A DNA stretch of 64,000 nucleotides. Source: Paracoccus isoporae. GTDB taxonomy: Bacteria; Pseudomonadota; Alphaproteobacteria; Rhodobacterales; Rhodobacteraceae. Positions 54,897-63,918 of this stretch are shown here, piece by piece. Within the stretch, counting starts at the first letter, position 1. Every line of letters starts with the position of its first letter. A program made the translations under genes and the position numbers. The notes under the pieces are model-generated. The model worked only from the letters and a program-made list of their open reading frames with translations, was not told the DNA's origin and searched no databases. The DNA is taken from positions 56,524 to 120,523 of the forward strand of contig NZ_FNAH01000009.1 in the NCBI RefSeq assembly GCF_900101865.1, given 5' to 3'.

Positions 54897-56444
54897 TCAC
54901 TCCGCCTCCCGCTCGCGCAGCTTGCGCCGCATCACCTTGCCGGTCACGGTCATCGGCAATTCATCGAGAAACGCGATCTCGCGCGGATAGGAATGCGCGG
55001 CGCAGAGGCGCTTGGCATGGTCCTGCAATTCCGCCGCCAGCGCGTCGCTGGGGTCATGGCCCGCGCGCAGCACGATGAAGGCCTTCACGATCTCGGTGCG
55101 CAGCGCGTCCGGCTTGCCCACCACGCCTGCGGCGGCAACGGCGGGATGGGTGATGAGCACATCCTCGATCTCGGAGGGGCCGATCCGGTAGCCGCCGCTG
55201 GTGATCACGTCGTCATCCCGGCCGAGAAAGCGGATGTAGCCATCCTCCATCTCGCCCCGGTCGCCGGTCAGCAGCCAGTCGCCGCGGAATTTCTCGGCCG
55301 TCGCGTCCTCCCGGTTCCAGTAGCCCAGGAACATCGAGGCCGCGCCGCGCCGGATGGCGATATCGCCCTCGCCCTCCACATTCTGGCCGTCTTCGTCGAT
55401 CACCGCGACCTCGGCGCCGGGGGCGGGCTTGCCCATCCAGCCGGGCCGGGTCGGAAACATCGACGCGGCGGAGGCGGCGACCATGTTGCATTCGGTCTGG
55501 CCGTAGAATTCGTTGATCTCCAGCCCGAAGGCGTCGCGGCCCCAGGCCAGCATCTCGGCCCCCAGCGTCTCGCCCGCCGAGGCCACGGAGCGCAGGCCGG
55601 GGATCACCATCCCCGCCGCCTTGAGCATGCGCAGCGCGGTGGGCGGCAGGAAACAGGCGGTGACGCCGCAATCGCGGATCAGCCGCGCGCAGGACTCGGC
55701 GTCGAATTTTGGCAGGCGCGCCGCCACCACCGGCACGCCGAGCGCGAGGCCCGGCATGGCCACGTCGAACAGCCCGCCGATCCAGGCCCAGTCGGCCGGT
55801 GTCCACAGCACGTCCTCGCCGGGGCGCAGCAGATCATGGCTCATCTCCACCCCCGGCAGATGGCCGGTCAGCACCCGGTGGCCATGCAGCGCGCCCTTCG
55901 GCGTGCCGGTGGTGCCGGAGGTGTAGATCATCACGGCCGGGGTCTCGGGGCCGGTCGAGGCGGCGGCGAACGGGCCCGCATCGGGCAGTTCGTCCTCTTC
56001 GGGCACGATCAGGCGCAGCCCGAATCCGTCAAGCGCCGCGCGCCCCTCGGGATCGGTGATGACGGTCTCCACCCCGGCATCGTCGAGCCGCAGCCGCAGC
56101 GCCTCGGACCCGAACAGCTTGAACAGCGGCACCGAGATTGCGCCGGATTTCCAGATCGCGGCATGGGCGGCGGCGGTCCAGGCGCTTTGGGTGCGGAACA
56201 CGCCGATCCGCGCGCCCTGCGTGGCACCGAGCGCATGGGCCAGCCGGCCGGCCATGTCCTGCAGCGTGCCATAGCTGACATCGCGCCGGTCGCGGCCATC
56301 ATATTCGATCACCGCCAGCCGGTCCGGCTCGGCCCCGGCCCAGTCATCTATAATCTGCACGCCCATATTCAGCCGCGCCGGCAGATCCCAGCGGAAGCCC
56401 GCGCGCAGCGCGTCGTAATCATGGCTGTCGAGCAAGGGGGTCAT
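54897..56444 (-). CDS. AMP-dependent acyl-CoA synthetase
   Basis: 515 residues of the ANL superfamily. The P-loop-like VMIYTSGTTGTPKGALHGHRV, then EFYGQTECNMVAASAAS (motif for adenylate), then LLTGDRGEMEDGYIRFLGRDDDVITSGGYRIGPSEIED, and the C-terminal lysine in MTVTGKVMRRKLRE. In this cluster the substrate might be a branched-chain or medium-chain acid such as isovalerate or acetoacetate; this is inference. Its start overlaps the stop of the flavodoxin gene by four bases. Confidence 0.9.
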   Translation of the reverse strand: MTPLLDSHDYDALRAGFRWDLPARLNMGVQIIDDWAGAEPDRLAVIEYDGRDRRDVSYGTLQDMAGRLAHALGATQGARIGVFRTQSAWTAAAHAAIWKSGAISVPLFKLFGSEALRLRLDDAGVETVITDPEGRAALDGFGLRLIVPEEDELPDAGPFAAASTGPETPAVMIYTSGTTGTPKGALHGHRVLTGHLPGVEMSHDLLRPGEDVLWTPADWAWIGGLFDVAMPGLALGVPVVAARLPKFDAESCARLIRDCGVTACFLPPTALRMLKAAGMVIPGLRSVASAGETLGAEMLAWGRDAFGLEINEFYGQTECNMVAASAASMFPTRPGWMGKPAPGAEVAVIDEDGQNVEGEGDIAIRRGAASMFLGYWNREDATAEKFRGDWLLTGDRGEMEDGYIRFLGRDDDVITSGGYRIGPSEIEDVLITHPAVAAAGVVGKPDALRTEIVKAFIVLRAGHDPSDALAAELQDHAKRLCAAHSYPREIAFLDELPMTVTGKVMRRKLREREAE

Positions 56445-57151
56445 GCGTCGCCCGGAAGTCTGAAGCCGAAGCGTTCGCCCGCCTTGAAGGCGGTGCGGTC
56501 ATTGCCCTCGGCCGGGATGCCCGCTTTCAGCAGGCGCGCCAGATGGATCAGGTTCCAGCACATGATGGTGCTGTTGCGGCGGGTGAAATCGTTGTCGAAG
56601 CCGGCGCGGCTGCCATCCTCGGCCCGGTCTCCGAAACTCGGCCCCGGCCCGGCCTCGCCGATCCAGCCGCAATCAGCCTGGGGCGGGATGGTGTAGCCCA
56701 GATGGTTCAGCGCGAAGCCGAGGGTCATGGCGGCATGTTTGATGCCGTCCTCGTTGCCGGTGACGACGCATCCGCCGGTCTTGCCGTAAAAGATCGACTG
56801 GCCCTTGTCGTTCAGCTGGCCTGACATGGCATAGAGCCGCTCGATCAGCACGCGGCAGACGCTGCTTTCCTCGCCCAGCCAGAGCGGCGTGCCGATGACC
56901 AGAATATCGGCGTCGCGGATGCGCGGCCAGATGAGGTCCGGCCAGTCGTCGCGGTCCCAGCCATGCGCGCGCATATCGGGATAGATGCCGGGCGGGATCT
57001 GGTGGTCGAGCAGATGGAGGTGATCGACCGCCACGCCCTGCCCCGCCATCAGATCGCCGCAGGCATCCAGCAGGATCTGCGTATGGCTGTCGCCGCTGCG
57101 CTTCTGGAGCGAGCAGTTGACAAAGACCGCGCTCAGAACATGGACACTCAT
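56441..57151 (-). CDS. Flavodoxin-like/NADPH-dependent FMN reductase family protein
   Basis: 236 residues: LSAVFVNCSLQKRSGDSHTQILLDACGDLM begins the flavodoxin-like fold, with IRDADILVIGTPLWLGEESSVCRVLIERLYAMSG and FYGKTGGCVVTGNEDGIKHAAMTLGFALNHLGYTIPP. FMN-binding and NAD(P)H-dependent reduction are expected. Link to leucine degradation is not evident; it may pass electrons or detoxify quinones. Overlaps the acyl-CoA synthetase gene by four bases. Confidence 0.87.
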   Translation of the reverse strand: MSVHVLSAVFVNCSLQKRSGDSHTQILLDACGDLMAGQGVAVDHLHLLDHQIPPGIYPDMRAHGWDRDDWPDLIWPRIRDADILVIGTPLWLGEESSVCRVLIERLYAMSGQLNDKGQSIFYGKTGGCVVTGNEDGIKHAAMTLGFALNHLGYTIPPQADCGWIGEAGPGPSFGDRAEDGSRAGFDNDFTRRNSTIMCWNLIHLARLLKAGIPAEGNDRTAFKAGERFGFRLPGDA

Positions 57152-57181
57152 CCGCTCCTCCCCTCTCTCATCCCGTTCCGC

Positions 57182-57673
57182 CTAACGCTCCAGCCCGCTT
57201 GCCAGGATCAGCGCATGTTGCCGCGTCAGATCATGCCAGCATTCGGCCACGCCGTAAGCCCCGACCCCCAGATGACACAGCCCGCTGCGATAGCCGGGCC
57301 AGGCGTCGCGCCCTTTCAGGAAGCCTTGCAAGGGCAGCGCGCAGGCCTCATCGCCCTCGCAGGTGATGTAGGCGCTCGCCTCGATCATGGTCAGCTTGCG
57401 TTCGAGCGTCTCGCTCCATTCCGCGATCTGCGCATCCCATTGCGCGATCTCGCCCTCATAGCAGGGGGCGTCATCCACCCCGCCCCGCGTCTTCAGTTCA
57501 AGCCGACAGGCCAGGACGCCGACGCCGTGGCAGCGTTCGACCTGCGCCGTGGGGCTGTCCTGATCGGCCAGACACTCCGCCAGCACCGCCGGGTCGTATT
57601 GCGCCGGCGGCGCGAAATCGATGGCCTGCGCCGGCAGCGCCGTCAGCGCCGATATGGCAGCGGCGCGGATCAC
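57182..57673 (-). CDS. Small exported protein, LprI/DUF1311-like
   Basis: 163 residues from a GTG that overlaps the liuA stop (GTGA). The N terminus ISALTALPAQA is a signal peptide. The rest has Cys-rich patterns ECLADQDSPTAQVERCHGVGVLACRL and EIAQWDAQIAEWSETLERKL, recalling lysozyme-inhibitor-LprI/DUF1311 proteins. The family assignment is tentative. It is odd between liuA and the flavodoxin gene. Confidence 0.65.
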   Translation of the reverse strand: MIRAAAISALTALPAQAIDFAPPAQYDPAVLAECLADQDSPTAQVERCHGVGVLACRLELKTRGGVDDAPCYEGEIAQWDAQIAEWSETLERKLTMIEASAYITCEGDEACALPLQGFLKGRDAWPGYRSGLCHLGVGAYGVAECWHDLTRQHALILASGLER

Positions 57674-58830
57674 GCCCCCGCCATCAGTTCCCGACCGACC
57701 AGCATCCGCCGGATCTCGCTGGTGCCAGCGCCGATCTCCATCAGCTTGGCGTCGCGGAACAGCCGGCTGACCACGCTGTCATTCAGGAACCCCGCCCCGC
57801 CAAGCGCCTGCACCGCCTGATGCGCCTGCACCATCGCCTGTTCCGAGGCATAAAGCACCGCCCCCGCCGCATCCTGCCGCGTCACCCGGCCGGCATCGCA
57901 AGATTTCGCCACCTCGTAGACATAGGCTTTGGCGGTGTTCATCGCGACATACATATCGGCGATCTTGGCCTGCATGAGCTGGAAATCCCCGATCGGCTTG
58001 CCGAATTGTTTGCGTTCCTTGGCATAGGGGACGACCTCGTCGAGACAGGCGGCCATGATGCCGGTCCCGATCCCCGACAGCACGAGGCGTTCATAGTCGA
58101 GCCCGGACATCAGCACGCGCACGCCGCGCCCCTCCTCGCCCAGCACATTCTCGAACGGGACTTCGCAATTCTCGAAGATCAGCTCGCCGGTGTTCGAGCC
58201 GCGCATCCCGACCTTGTCGAAATGCGGGCCCTGGGTGAAGCCGGTCATGCCCTTCTCGATGATGAAGGCGGTGATGCCCTTCGACCCGGCCTCGGGGTCG
58301 GTCTTGGCATAGACGACCAGCGTATCGGCATCCGGCCCGTTGGTGATCCAGTATTTCGCGCCGTTCAGCACGTAATAGCCGTTGCGCTTTTCCGCCTTCA
58401 GCTTCATGCCGACCACGTCGGAACCCGCGCCCTCCTCGGACATGGCGAGCGCGCCGATATGTTCGCCGGAGCACAGCTTGGGCAGGTATTTCTGCTTCTG
58501 CTCCTCGCTCGCATTCAGCTTGAGCTGGTTCACACAGAGGTTCGAATGCGCGCCGTAGCTGAGGCTGATCGAGGCGGAAGCCCGCGCGATCTCCTCGGTC
58601 GCGATGGTATGGGCCAGGTAACCCATGCCCGAGCCGCCATACTCCTCGGCCACGGTGATGCCCAGAAGGCCCAATTCACCGAATTCCCGCCACAGCTCAT
58701 TGGGGAAGGCGTTCTCGCTGTCGGTCTTCGCCGCCAGCGGCTTGATGCGTTCCTGCGCGAATCTGTGCACCATCTCGCGCAGCGCGCCGATATCCTCGCC
58801 CAGATCGAATTCCATGCCGTGACTGAACAT
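57670..58830 (-). CDS. liuA: Isovaleryl-CoA dehydrogenase
   Basis: 386 residues, an FAD-dependent acyl-CoA dehydrogenase. Start MFSHGMEFDLGEDIGALREMVHRFAQERIKPLAAKTD. FAD site YWITNGPDADTLVVYAKTDPEAGSKGITAFI; the active Glu in MSGLDYERLVLSG is the position found in isovaleryl-CoA dehydrogenases, not the C-terminal one of short-chain enzymes. It converts isovaleryl-CoA to 3-methylcrotonyl-CoA. It is the first gene of the leucine cluster, with a palindrome 23 bases upstream. Confidence 0.95.
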   Translation of the reverse strand: MFSHGMEFDLGEDIGALREMVHRFAQERIKPLAAKTDSENAFPNELWREFGELGLLGITVAEEYGGSGMGYLAHTIATEEIARASASISLSYGAHSNLCVNQLKLNASEEQKQKYLPKLCSGEHIGALAMSEEGAGSDVVGMKLKAEKRNGYYVLNGAKYWITNGPDADTLVVYAKTDPEAGSKGITAFIIEKGMTGFTQGPHFDKVGMRGSNTGELIFENCEVPFENVLGEEGRGVRVLMSGLDYERLVLSGIGTGIMAACLDEVVPYAKERKQFGKPIGDFQLMQAKIADMYVAMNTAKAYVYEVAKSCDAGRVTRQDAAGAVLYASEQAMVQAHQAVQALGGAGFLNDSVVSRLFRDAKLMEIGAGTSEIRRMLVGRELMAGA

Positions 58831-58852
58831 GCGGCCTCCCCCTCCCGTTATT

Positions 58853-58866
58853 TGAACATGCGTTCA
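58853..58866. promoter_or_regulatory. Palindromic operator candidate upstream of liuA
   Basis: TGAACATGCGTTCA has arms TGAAC and GTTCA and lies 23 bases before the liuA start, in an AT-rich stretch. A TTGACG sequence on the minus strand (58901-58906) is a possible -35. The position is typical of a repressor operator, e.g. of a TetR-like regulator. No regulator gene is in the window. Confidence 0.5.
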
Positions 58867-59059
58867 TATAATGTCGTATATGCGCCAAAGGCCCCGGTCG
58901 CGTCAAGACGAGACTGCGCCGACCGGGAAAACGGGTCAATGAAATAGCGCCGCCCCGCCGCCGGGTCAGCGGCGCGGGGCGGGACGGGGCGGCGATGCAG
59001 GTCGTGCGGCCGCGTGGCGCGCGGCGGCGGTGACATTGCAAAACCGGCGCAACGGGTGT

Positions 59060-59494
59060 TCAGCGCCGCGACAGCACCTTGAACGTGGCGCTGCCGGTGG
59101 CGATCAGCCTTCCCGTCTCGTCGCGCAGATCGGCTTCGGCGAATTTCAGACTGCGGCCGCCGCCGGTGATGCGGCCGGTGGCGGTGACGCGGCCCTGCCG
59201 TGCGGCGGCGATGAAGTTCACCGTCAGGCTGACCGTGACCACATCGGCGTCGATATCGCCCAGATCCAGCCGCAGCGCGACCCCGCAGCCATTATCCAGC
59301 AGCATGGAGACGAATCCGCCATGCAGCAGACCCAGCCGGTTGAGATGCTGCGGCCCGATCTCCAGCGAGCAGCTTCCGCCGCCATCGCGCGAGGAGCGGT
59401 AGCCCACCAGATCGCCGGCCCCCGACATGTCGATGGGCAGGCGGTCGGATGCGGCCCCCGGGGTGATCTCCGCATCCGTCTCCGGCCCGTCCAT
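59060..59494 (-). CDS. PaaI-family hotdog thioesterase
   Basis: 144 residues. LEIGPQHLNRLGLLHGGFVSMLLDNGCGVALRLDLGD has the HGG(x)xxxLxD catalytic pattern, and ITGGGRSLKFAEADLRDETGRLIATGSATFKVL the C-terminal strand. It would release CoA from an acyl-CoA of the adjoining beta-oxidation operon. The ATG at 59494 overlaps the stop of the upstream acyl-CoA dehydrogenase (TGATG). The frame upstream is antisense noise. Confidence 0.88.
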   Translation of the reverse strand: MDGPETDAEITPGAASDRLPIDMSGAGDLVGYRSSRDGGGSCSLEIGPQHLNRLGLLHGGFVSMLLDNGCGVALRLDLGDIDADVVTVSLTVNFIAAARQGRVTATGRITGGGRSLKFAEADLRDETGRLIATGSATFKVLSRR

Positions 59495-60606
59495 CACGCG
59501 GCGTCCTTTCTGGGCTGGAGCTTGATCAGCCGAAGGGCGTGGTCGTTCTTGTCTCCGAGCTGGTGGTCGATCATGACGAGGCGCTTGGCGTAGTGGGATC
59601 CGGGATATTCCCAGGTCATGCCGATGCCGCCATGAAGCTGGATGGCTTCCTCGGCGATGTGACGCGCGGCGCGGCCGATGAGGTTCTTGGCCATCGACAC
59701 GGCGCGGGCCTGGTTGTCGCTGCCATAATCGGCCACGGCGCGGATGGTGATGGAGCGGGCCTGTTCGAGTTCCACCAGCATGTCGACGACGCGGTGCTGG
59801 AGCGCCTGGAAGCTGGCCAGCGGGCGGCCGAACTGGTTGCGCTGCTTGAGGTAGTCCACGGTCATGTCGATGAGCCGCGCCATCGCCCCCACGGCTTCGG
59901 CGCAGAGCGCGATGCGGCCGAGATCGAGCGCGTCCTCGATCGCGGCGCCGGCATCCTCGGACAGGCACTCGGCGGCCAGATCCTCCATCGCAAGATCGGC
60001 GATGCCGCCGCCATCGACCATGGCGGCGTCGATCAGCGCAGGGGTCTCGGCCAGGAACAGGCCCAGCGTGCCGTCCTGGCTGCCGCCCTGCCCGCCACCT
60101 GCGCCGATGCGGGCGACGATGAGCAGGTGATCGGCGCCGGGACCGCCATAGATCGCCGATTTGCGCCCGTCGAGCCGCCAGCCATCGCCGTCCTTGCGGG
60201 CGGTGGCAGAGAGCGGGTCCAGATCGCAGCCGATCCCCGGCTCCTGGATGGCCAGGGCGACGCGCGCCCGGCCCTCGATCACCGCCGCGGCCAGCTCGTC
60301 GCGCCCGGCGTCGGCAAGCAGGCGCAGCCCGATCAGCGCGCCCAGCACCGGCTCGGCGCAGAGCGCCCGGCCGAGCTCCTCGAAGATGACCGAGACATCC
60401 TCGGCCGTTCCGCCGAACCCGCCCTGATCCTCGGGCAGAAACGCGCCGATCACGCCCAGCTCGGCCAGGCCCGACCAGGTCTCGGCGGAATGATAGGGCG
60501 CTTCGAAGGCGGCGGCGTTGCGGGTCTCGATGTCGTAATTGTCGGCCAGGTAGCGGCGAAGCGAATCGGCCAGCATCTGGTGGTCTTCGGAGAGATTGAA
60601 CTCCAT
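59494..60606 (-). CDS. Acyl-CoA dehydrogenase, pimeloyl-CoA dehydrogenase small-subunit type
   Basis: 370 residues: MEFNLSEDHQMLADSLRRYLADNYDIETRN, then VGAMARLIDMTVDYLKQRNQFGRPLASFQALQHRVVDMLVELEQARS and the closing IQLHGGIGMTWEYPGSHYAKRL. It resembles the small subunit PimD of pimeloyl-CoA dehydrogenase. It follows the large-subunit homologue after five bases, as in pim operons. Two-chain (alpha2-beta2) function is inferred from the pairing. Its stop overlaps the thioesterase start. Confidence 0.85.
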   Translation of the reverse strand: MEFNLSEDHQMLADSLRRYLADNYDIETRNAAAFEAPYHSAETWSGLAELGVIGAFLPEDQGGFGGTAEDVSVIFEELGRALCAEPVLGALIGLRLLADAGRDELAAAVIEGRARVALAIQEPGIGCDLDPLSATARKDGDGWRLDGRKSAIYGGPGADHLLIVARIGAGGGQGGSQDGTLGLFLAETPALIDAAMVDGGGIADLAMEDLAAECLSEDAGAAIEDALDLGRIALCAEAVGAMARLIDMTVDYLKQRNQFGRPLASFQALQHRVVDMLVELEQARSITIRAVADYGSDNQARAVSMAKNLIGRAARHIAEEAIQLHGGIGMTWEYPGSHYAKRLVMIDHQLGDKNDHALRLIKLQPRKDAA

Positions 60607-60611
60607 GGCGG

Positions 60612-61796
60612 TTACCCCCTGAACAGTTCCTTGGCAACGATGTTGCGCTGGATCTCGTTGGAGCCGCCGAAGATCGACAGCTTGCGGTTGTTGAAATAGA
60701 CCGGGGCGGCGCGTGCGGCATCGACCGGCACGGTCAGCTCGTTCTCGGACAGATCCTCGGCGTCCGGCGCGGCCTGCGCGCCGAGCGCGCTGCGGTAGAG
60801 ATCCTGGATCTCCTGGCGGATCTGGGTGCCCTTCAGCTTCAGCAGCGAGCTTTCGACGCCGCCGGCCGCGCCGTCGCGGGCCTGGGCCAGCATGCGCAGA
60901 TTGGTGATGCTCATCGCCTCCAGATCGGCCTCGATCTCGGCGGCGCGCAGCGCATAGACCGGGTGGTCCGCGACGGGCTGTCCGTCGCGCGACAGCTCCT
61001 GGGCGAGCTGGTGATAGCGTTCCAGATCGCGCGCCGAGAAGCCGACACCGGCGATATTGGTGCGCTCATGGGTCAGCAGATACTTGGCGATGGTCCAGCC
61101 CTGATTCTCCTTGCCCACGAGATTCTCCACCGGCACGCGGGCATCGGTGAAGAACACCTCGTTGACCTCGTGGCCGCCATCGATCAGCCGGATCGGGCGC
61201 ATCTCCACGCCCGGCGTGTCGAGATCGACCAGCAGGAAGCTGATCCCCTCCTGAGGCTTGCCCTCGGTCGCGGTGCGCACCAGGCAGAAGATCTTGTTGG
61301 CGTGCTGACCCAGCGTCGTCCAGGTCTTCTGGCCGTTGACCACGTAGTGATCGCCGTCGCGCACCGCCCGGGTCTTGAGGCTGGCCAGATCCGAGCCCGC
61401 GCCGGGTTCGGAATAGCCCTGGCACCACCAGTCGGAGCCGTCGAGAATGCGCGGCAGGATCCGGGCCTTCTGGTCGTCGCTGCCGAACTTGATCAGCACC
61501 GGGCCCAGCATGTTCAGCCCGAAAGGCGGCATGCGCGGGGCGCTCGCCCGCGCCGATTCCTCGGCGAAGATATGGCGCTCCACCGCCGTCCAGCCGGGCC
61601 CGCCATGCTCGGCCGGCCAGGTCGTGGCCAGCCAGCCCTTGCGGTTCAGGATCTCCTGCCAGTGCAGGATTTCGTCCTTTTCCAACTCCTTGCCGGCGCT
61701 GACCTTGGCGGCGATCTCGCGGGGCAGGTTGTCGCGCAGGAACCGGCGCACCTCGTCGCGGAACGCCTGTTCCTCTTTGGTGAATGACAGATCCAT
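60612..61796 (-). CDS. Acyl-CoA dehydrogenase, pimeloyl-CoA dehydrogenase large-subunit type
   Basis: 394 residues: MDLSFTKEEQAFRDEVRRFLRDNLPREIAAKVS, WPAEHGGPGWTAVERHIFAEE, WWCQGYSEPGAGSDLASLKTRA, DGDHYVVNGQKTWTTLGQHAN, GGHEVNEVFFTDARVPVENLVG. These match PimC, the large subunit of pimeloyl-CoA dehydrogenase, acting on dicarboxylyl-CoA. The C-terminal NNRKLSIFGGSNEIQRNIVAKELFRG is the FAD/adenine-contact motif. It lies six bases after the fused hydratase/dehydrogenase. Confidence 0.87.
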   Translation of the reverse strand: MDLSFTKEEQAFRDEVRRFLRDNLPREIAAKVSAGKELEKDEILHWQEILNRKGWLATTWPAEHGGPGWTAVERHIFAEESARASAPRMPPFGLNMLGPVLIKFGSDDQKARILPRILDGSDWWCQGYSEPGAGSDLASLKTRAVRDGDHYVVNGQKTWTTLGQHANKIFCLVRTATEGKPQEGISFLLVDLDTPGVEMRPIRLIDGGHEVNEVFFTDARVPVENLVGKENQGWTIAKYLLTHERTNIAGVGFSARDLERYHQLAQELSRDGQPVADHPVYALRAAEIEADLEAMSITNLRMLAQARDGAAGGVESSLLKLKGTQIRQEIQDLYRSALGAQAAPDAEDLSENELTVPVDAARAAPVYFNNRKLSIFGGSNEIQRNIVAKELFRG

Positions 61797-61801
61797 CGCG
61801 G

Positions 61802-63916
61802 TTACTCCCTGTTCGGATCGGCGTTGAGATCGGCAAATGTGCGGCCCGACTGCGCCAGCTCGCGCAGCAGATCCGGCACCTGCCAGTAATGCGGGTCGTC
61901 CTTGGCGTAGTCCTCGATCCGGTCGATCAGCGCCTCAGCCCCGATCCGGTCGGCATGGTTCAGCGGCCCGCCCAGATGGCGCGGGAAGCCGTAGCCGAAC
62001 AGGAACACCGCATCGACATCGACAGGCCTGAGCGCAATGCCCTCGCCCACCACCCGCGCGGCTTCCGAGATCATCGCGGTCATGTAGCGCGCCACGATCT
62101 CCTCGTCGGTGAAGTCGCGCGGGGTGATCCCGGCGCGCTCGCGCTCGGCCGCCACGATCGCCTCGGCCTCGGGGTTGGGCACCGGACGCTTCGGATCGTC
62201 ATAGAGGTAATAGCCCCGCCCGGTCTTGCGCCCGAACCAGCCCTGCTCGCAGATCCGGTCGGCGATCTCGACATAACGCTCCGCCTCCGGGCGGTCCGGC
62301 GCCTTGCGCTTGCGCGTGGCCCAGCCGATGTCGAGCCCGGCCAGATCGCCCACTGCGAAGGGGCCCATGGCGAAGCCGAACGCCTCGAGCGCGCGGTCGA
62401 TCTGGGCGAAGGAGGCGCCGTCTTCCAGCATGTAATCGGCGGCCTTGCGGTAATGCGCCAGGATCCGGTTGCCGATGAAGCCGTCGCACACGCCCGAGCG
62501 CACCGCCACCTTCTTCATCCGCCCGGCAAGCGCGAAGGCCGTGGCCACCACATCATCGGCGGTCTTGTCGGCGACCACCACCTCCAGCAGCCGCATCACA
62601 TGGGCGGGCGAGAAGAAATGCAGCCCGATCACATCCTGCGGCCGCGATGTCACCGCCGCGATTTCGTTCACATCCAGATAGGAGGTGTTGGTGCCCAGCA
62701 CTGCGCCGGGTTTGCAGATCCGGTCGAGATCGCGGAAGATCTGGGTCTTGACCTTCATGTCCTCGAACACCGCCTCGATCACCAGATCGACCTGCGCCAG
62801 GTGATCCAGCCCGACCTCGGCCGTCAGCATCTCCAGCCGCGCCGCGCGGGCCTCTTCCGACAGCTTGCCACGCTTGACCGCGCCGTCGAGATTGCCGGCA
62901 ATACGGCCCCGCGCCGTCTCCGCGCCCTCCGCCGACATCTCGATCAGCGTGACCGGGATGCCTGCCTGCAGAAGTGCGGTGGCGATGCCCACCCCCATCG
63001 TGCCGCCGCCGATCACGCCCGCCGTCTCGATCGGGCGCGGCTCCGCGTCGCTTTCGGGGATGCGCTTGACCGCGCGCTCGGCCTGGAAGGCATGGATCAG
63101 GCCCTGGCGGTCGGGGCTTTCCATCAGCTCCAGGAACAGCGCGCGCTCGGCCTTCAGCCCCTCGGCGATGGGCCGGCCGCTCTGCGCGATCGCCTCGAGC
63201 GCCTTCAGCGGTGCCGCAAGTGCCGGGCGCTTCTGCGCCAGCCGCGTCCGCGCCGCCTCCAGCACCGCCGGATCCGGGGTGATCGCGATCTCGCCGGTGC
63301 GCCGCGTGGCCAGATCGCCCGCCAGCACGTCGCGCGCCGCCGCCAATGCCGCCGCGCGCGGGGTGTCGGCCGCGCTCATCCGGTCGACGAGGCCCAGCTC
63401 CGCCGCCTCCTCCACCGGCAGCTTCCGGCCCGAGGTGATGATCCCGATCGCCGCGTCCAGCGGTGCCAGCCGGGGGAGGCGCTGCGTGCCGCCCGCACCG
63501 GGAAGCAGACCCAGCGTGACTTCCGGCAGGCCCAGCACCGCGCCGGCCATGCCGACCCTGGCATGGGCCGCCAGCGCCAGCTCCAGCCCGCCGCCCATCG
63601 CCACGCCGTGGATCACCGCGATCACCGGCGTCGCACTGGCCTCGATCGCATCCAGCACATCGGGCAGGCCCGGCGCCTGCGGGGTCTGTCCGAATTCGCG
63701 GATATCGGCCCCCGCCGACAGCATCCGCCCGGCGCCGTGAATGGCGACCACCTTGACCGCATCGTCGGCATCAAGCTTTGTGATCGCGTCCAGAAGCCCC
63801 TGCCGCACCGCCTGGCCAAGCGCGTTGACCGGGGGGCTGTCCAGCGTGATCAGCCCGATCCCGTCCTCGATCCCGACCTGCACCGGGTTGGTGTCGCTTG
63901 CTGTCTTGTCCATCAT
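61802..63916 (-). CDS. Bifunctional enoyl-CoA hydratase/3-hydroxyacyl-CoA dehydrogenase
   Basis: 704 residues: N-terminal crotonase domain (GLITLDSPPVNALG, MLSAGADIREFG, GVAMGGGLELALAAHARVG). The middle contains the NAD-binding VIGGGTMGVGIATALLQAGIPVTLIE, then FFSPAHVMRLLEVV and a C-terminal dehydrogenase repeat (GDLAGLDIGWATRKR, GFPRHLGGPLNHADRIG). This is the FadB/FadJ/PimF architecture for two successive beta-oxidation steps. The start is one of two adjacent ATGs (63916 or 63913), after GGAGTGAGG. In the same operon as the thiolase and both dehydrogenases. Confidence 0.93.
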   Translation of the reverse strand: MMDKTASDTNPVQVGIEDGIGLITLDSPPVNALGQAVRQGLLDAITKLDADDAVKVVAIHGAGRMLSAGADIREFGQTPQAPGLPDVLDAIEASATPVIAVIHGVAMGGGLELALAAHARVGMAGAVLGLPEVTLGLLPGAGGTQRLPRLAPLDAAIGIITSGRKLPVEEAAELGLVDRMSAADTPRAAALAAARDVLAGDLATRRTGEIAITPDPAVLEAARTRLAQKRPALAAPLKALEAIAQSGRPIAEGLKAERALFLELMESPDRQGLIHAFQAERAVKRIPESDAEPRPIETAGVIGGGTMGVGIATALLQAGIPVTLIEMSAEGAETARGRIAGNLDGAVKRGKLSEEARAARLEMLTAEVGLDHLAQVDLVIEAVFEDMKVKTQIFRDLDRICKPGAVLGTNTSYLDVNEIAAVTSRPQDVIGLHFFSPAHVMRLLEVVVADKTADDVVATAFALAGRMKKVAVRSGVCDGFIGNRILAHYRKAADYMLEDGASFAQIDRALEAFGFAMGPFAVGDLAGLDIGWATRKRKAPDRPEAERYVEIADRICEQGWFGRKTGRGYYLYDDPKRPVPNPEAEAIVAAERERAGITPRDFTDEEIVARYMTAMISEAARVVGEGIALRPVDVDAVFLFGYGFPRHLGGPLNHADRIGAEALIDRIEDYAKDDPHYWQVPDLLRELAQSGRTFADLNADPNRE

Positions 63917-63918
63917 CC

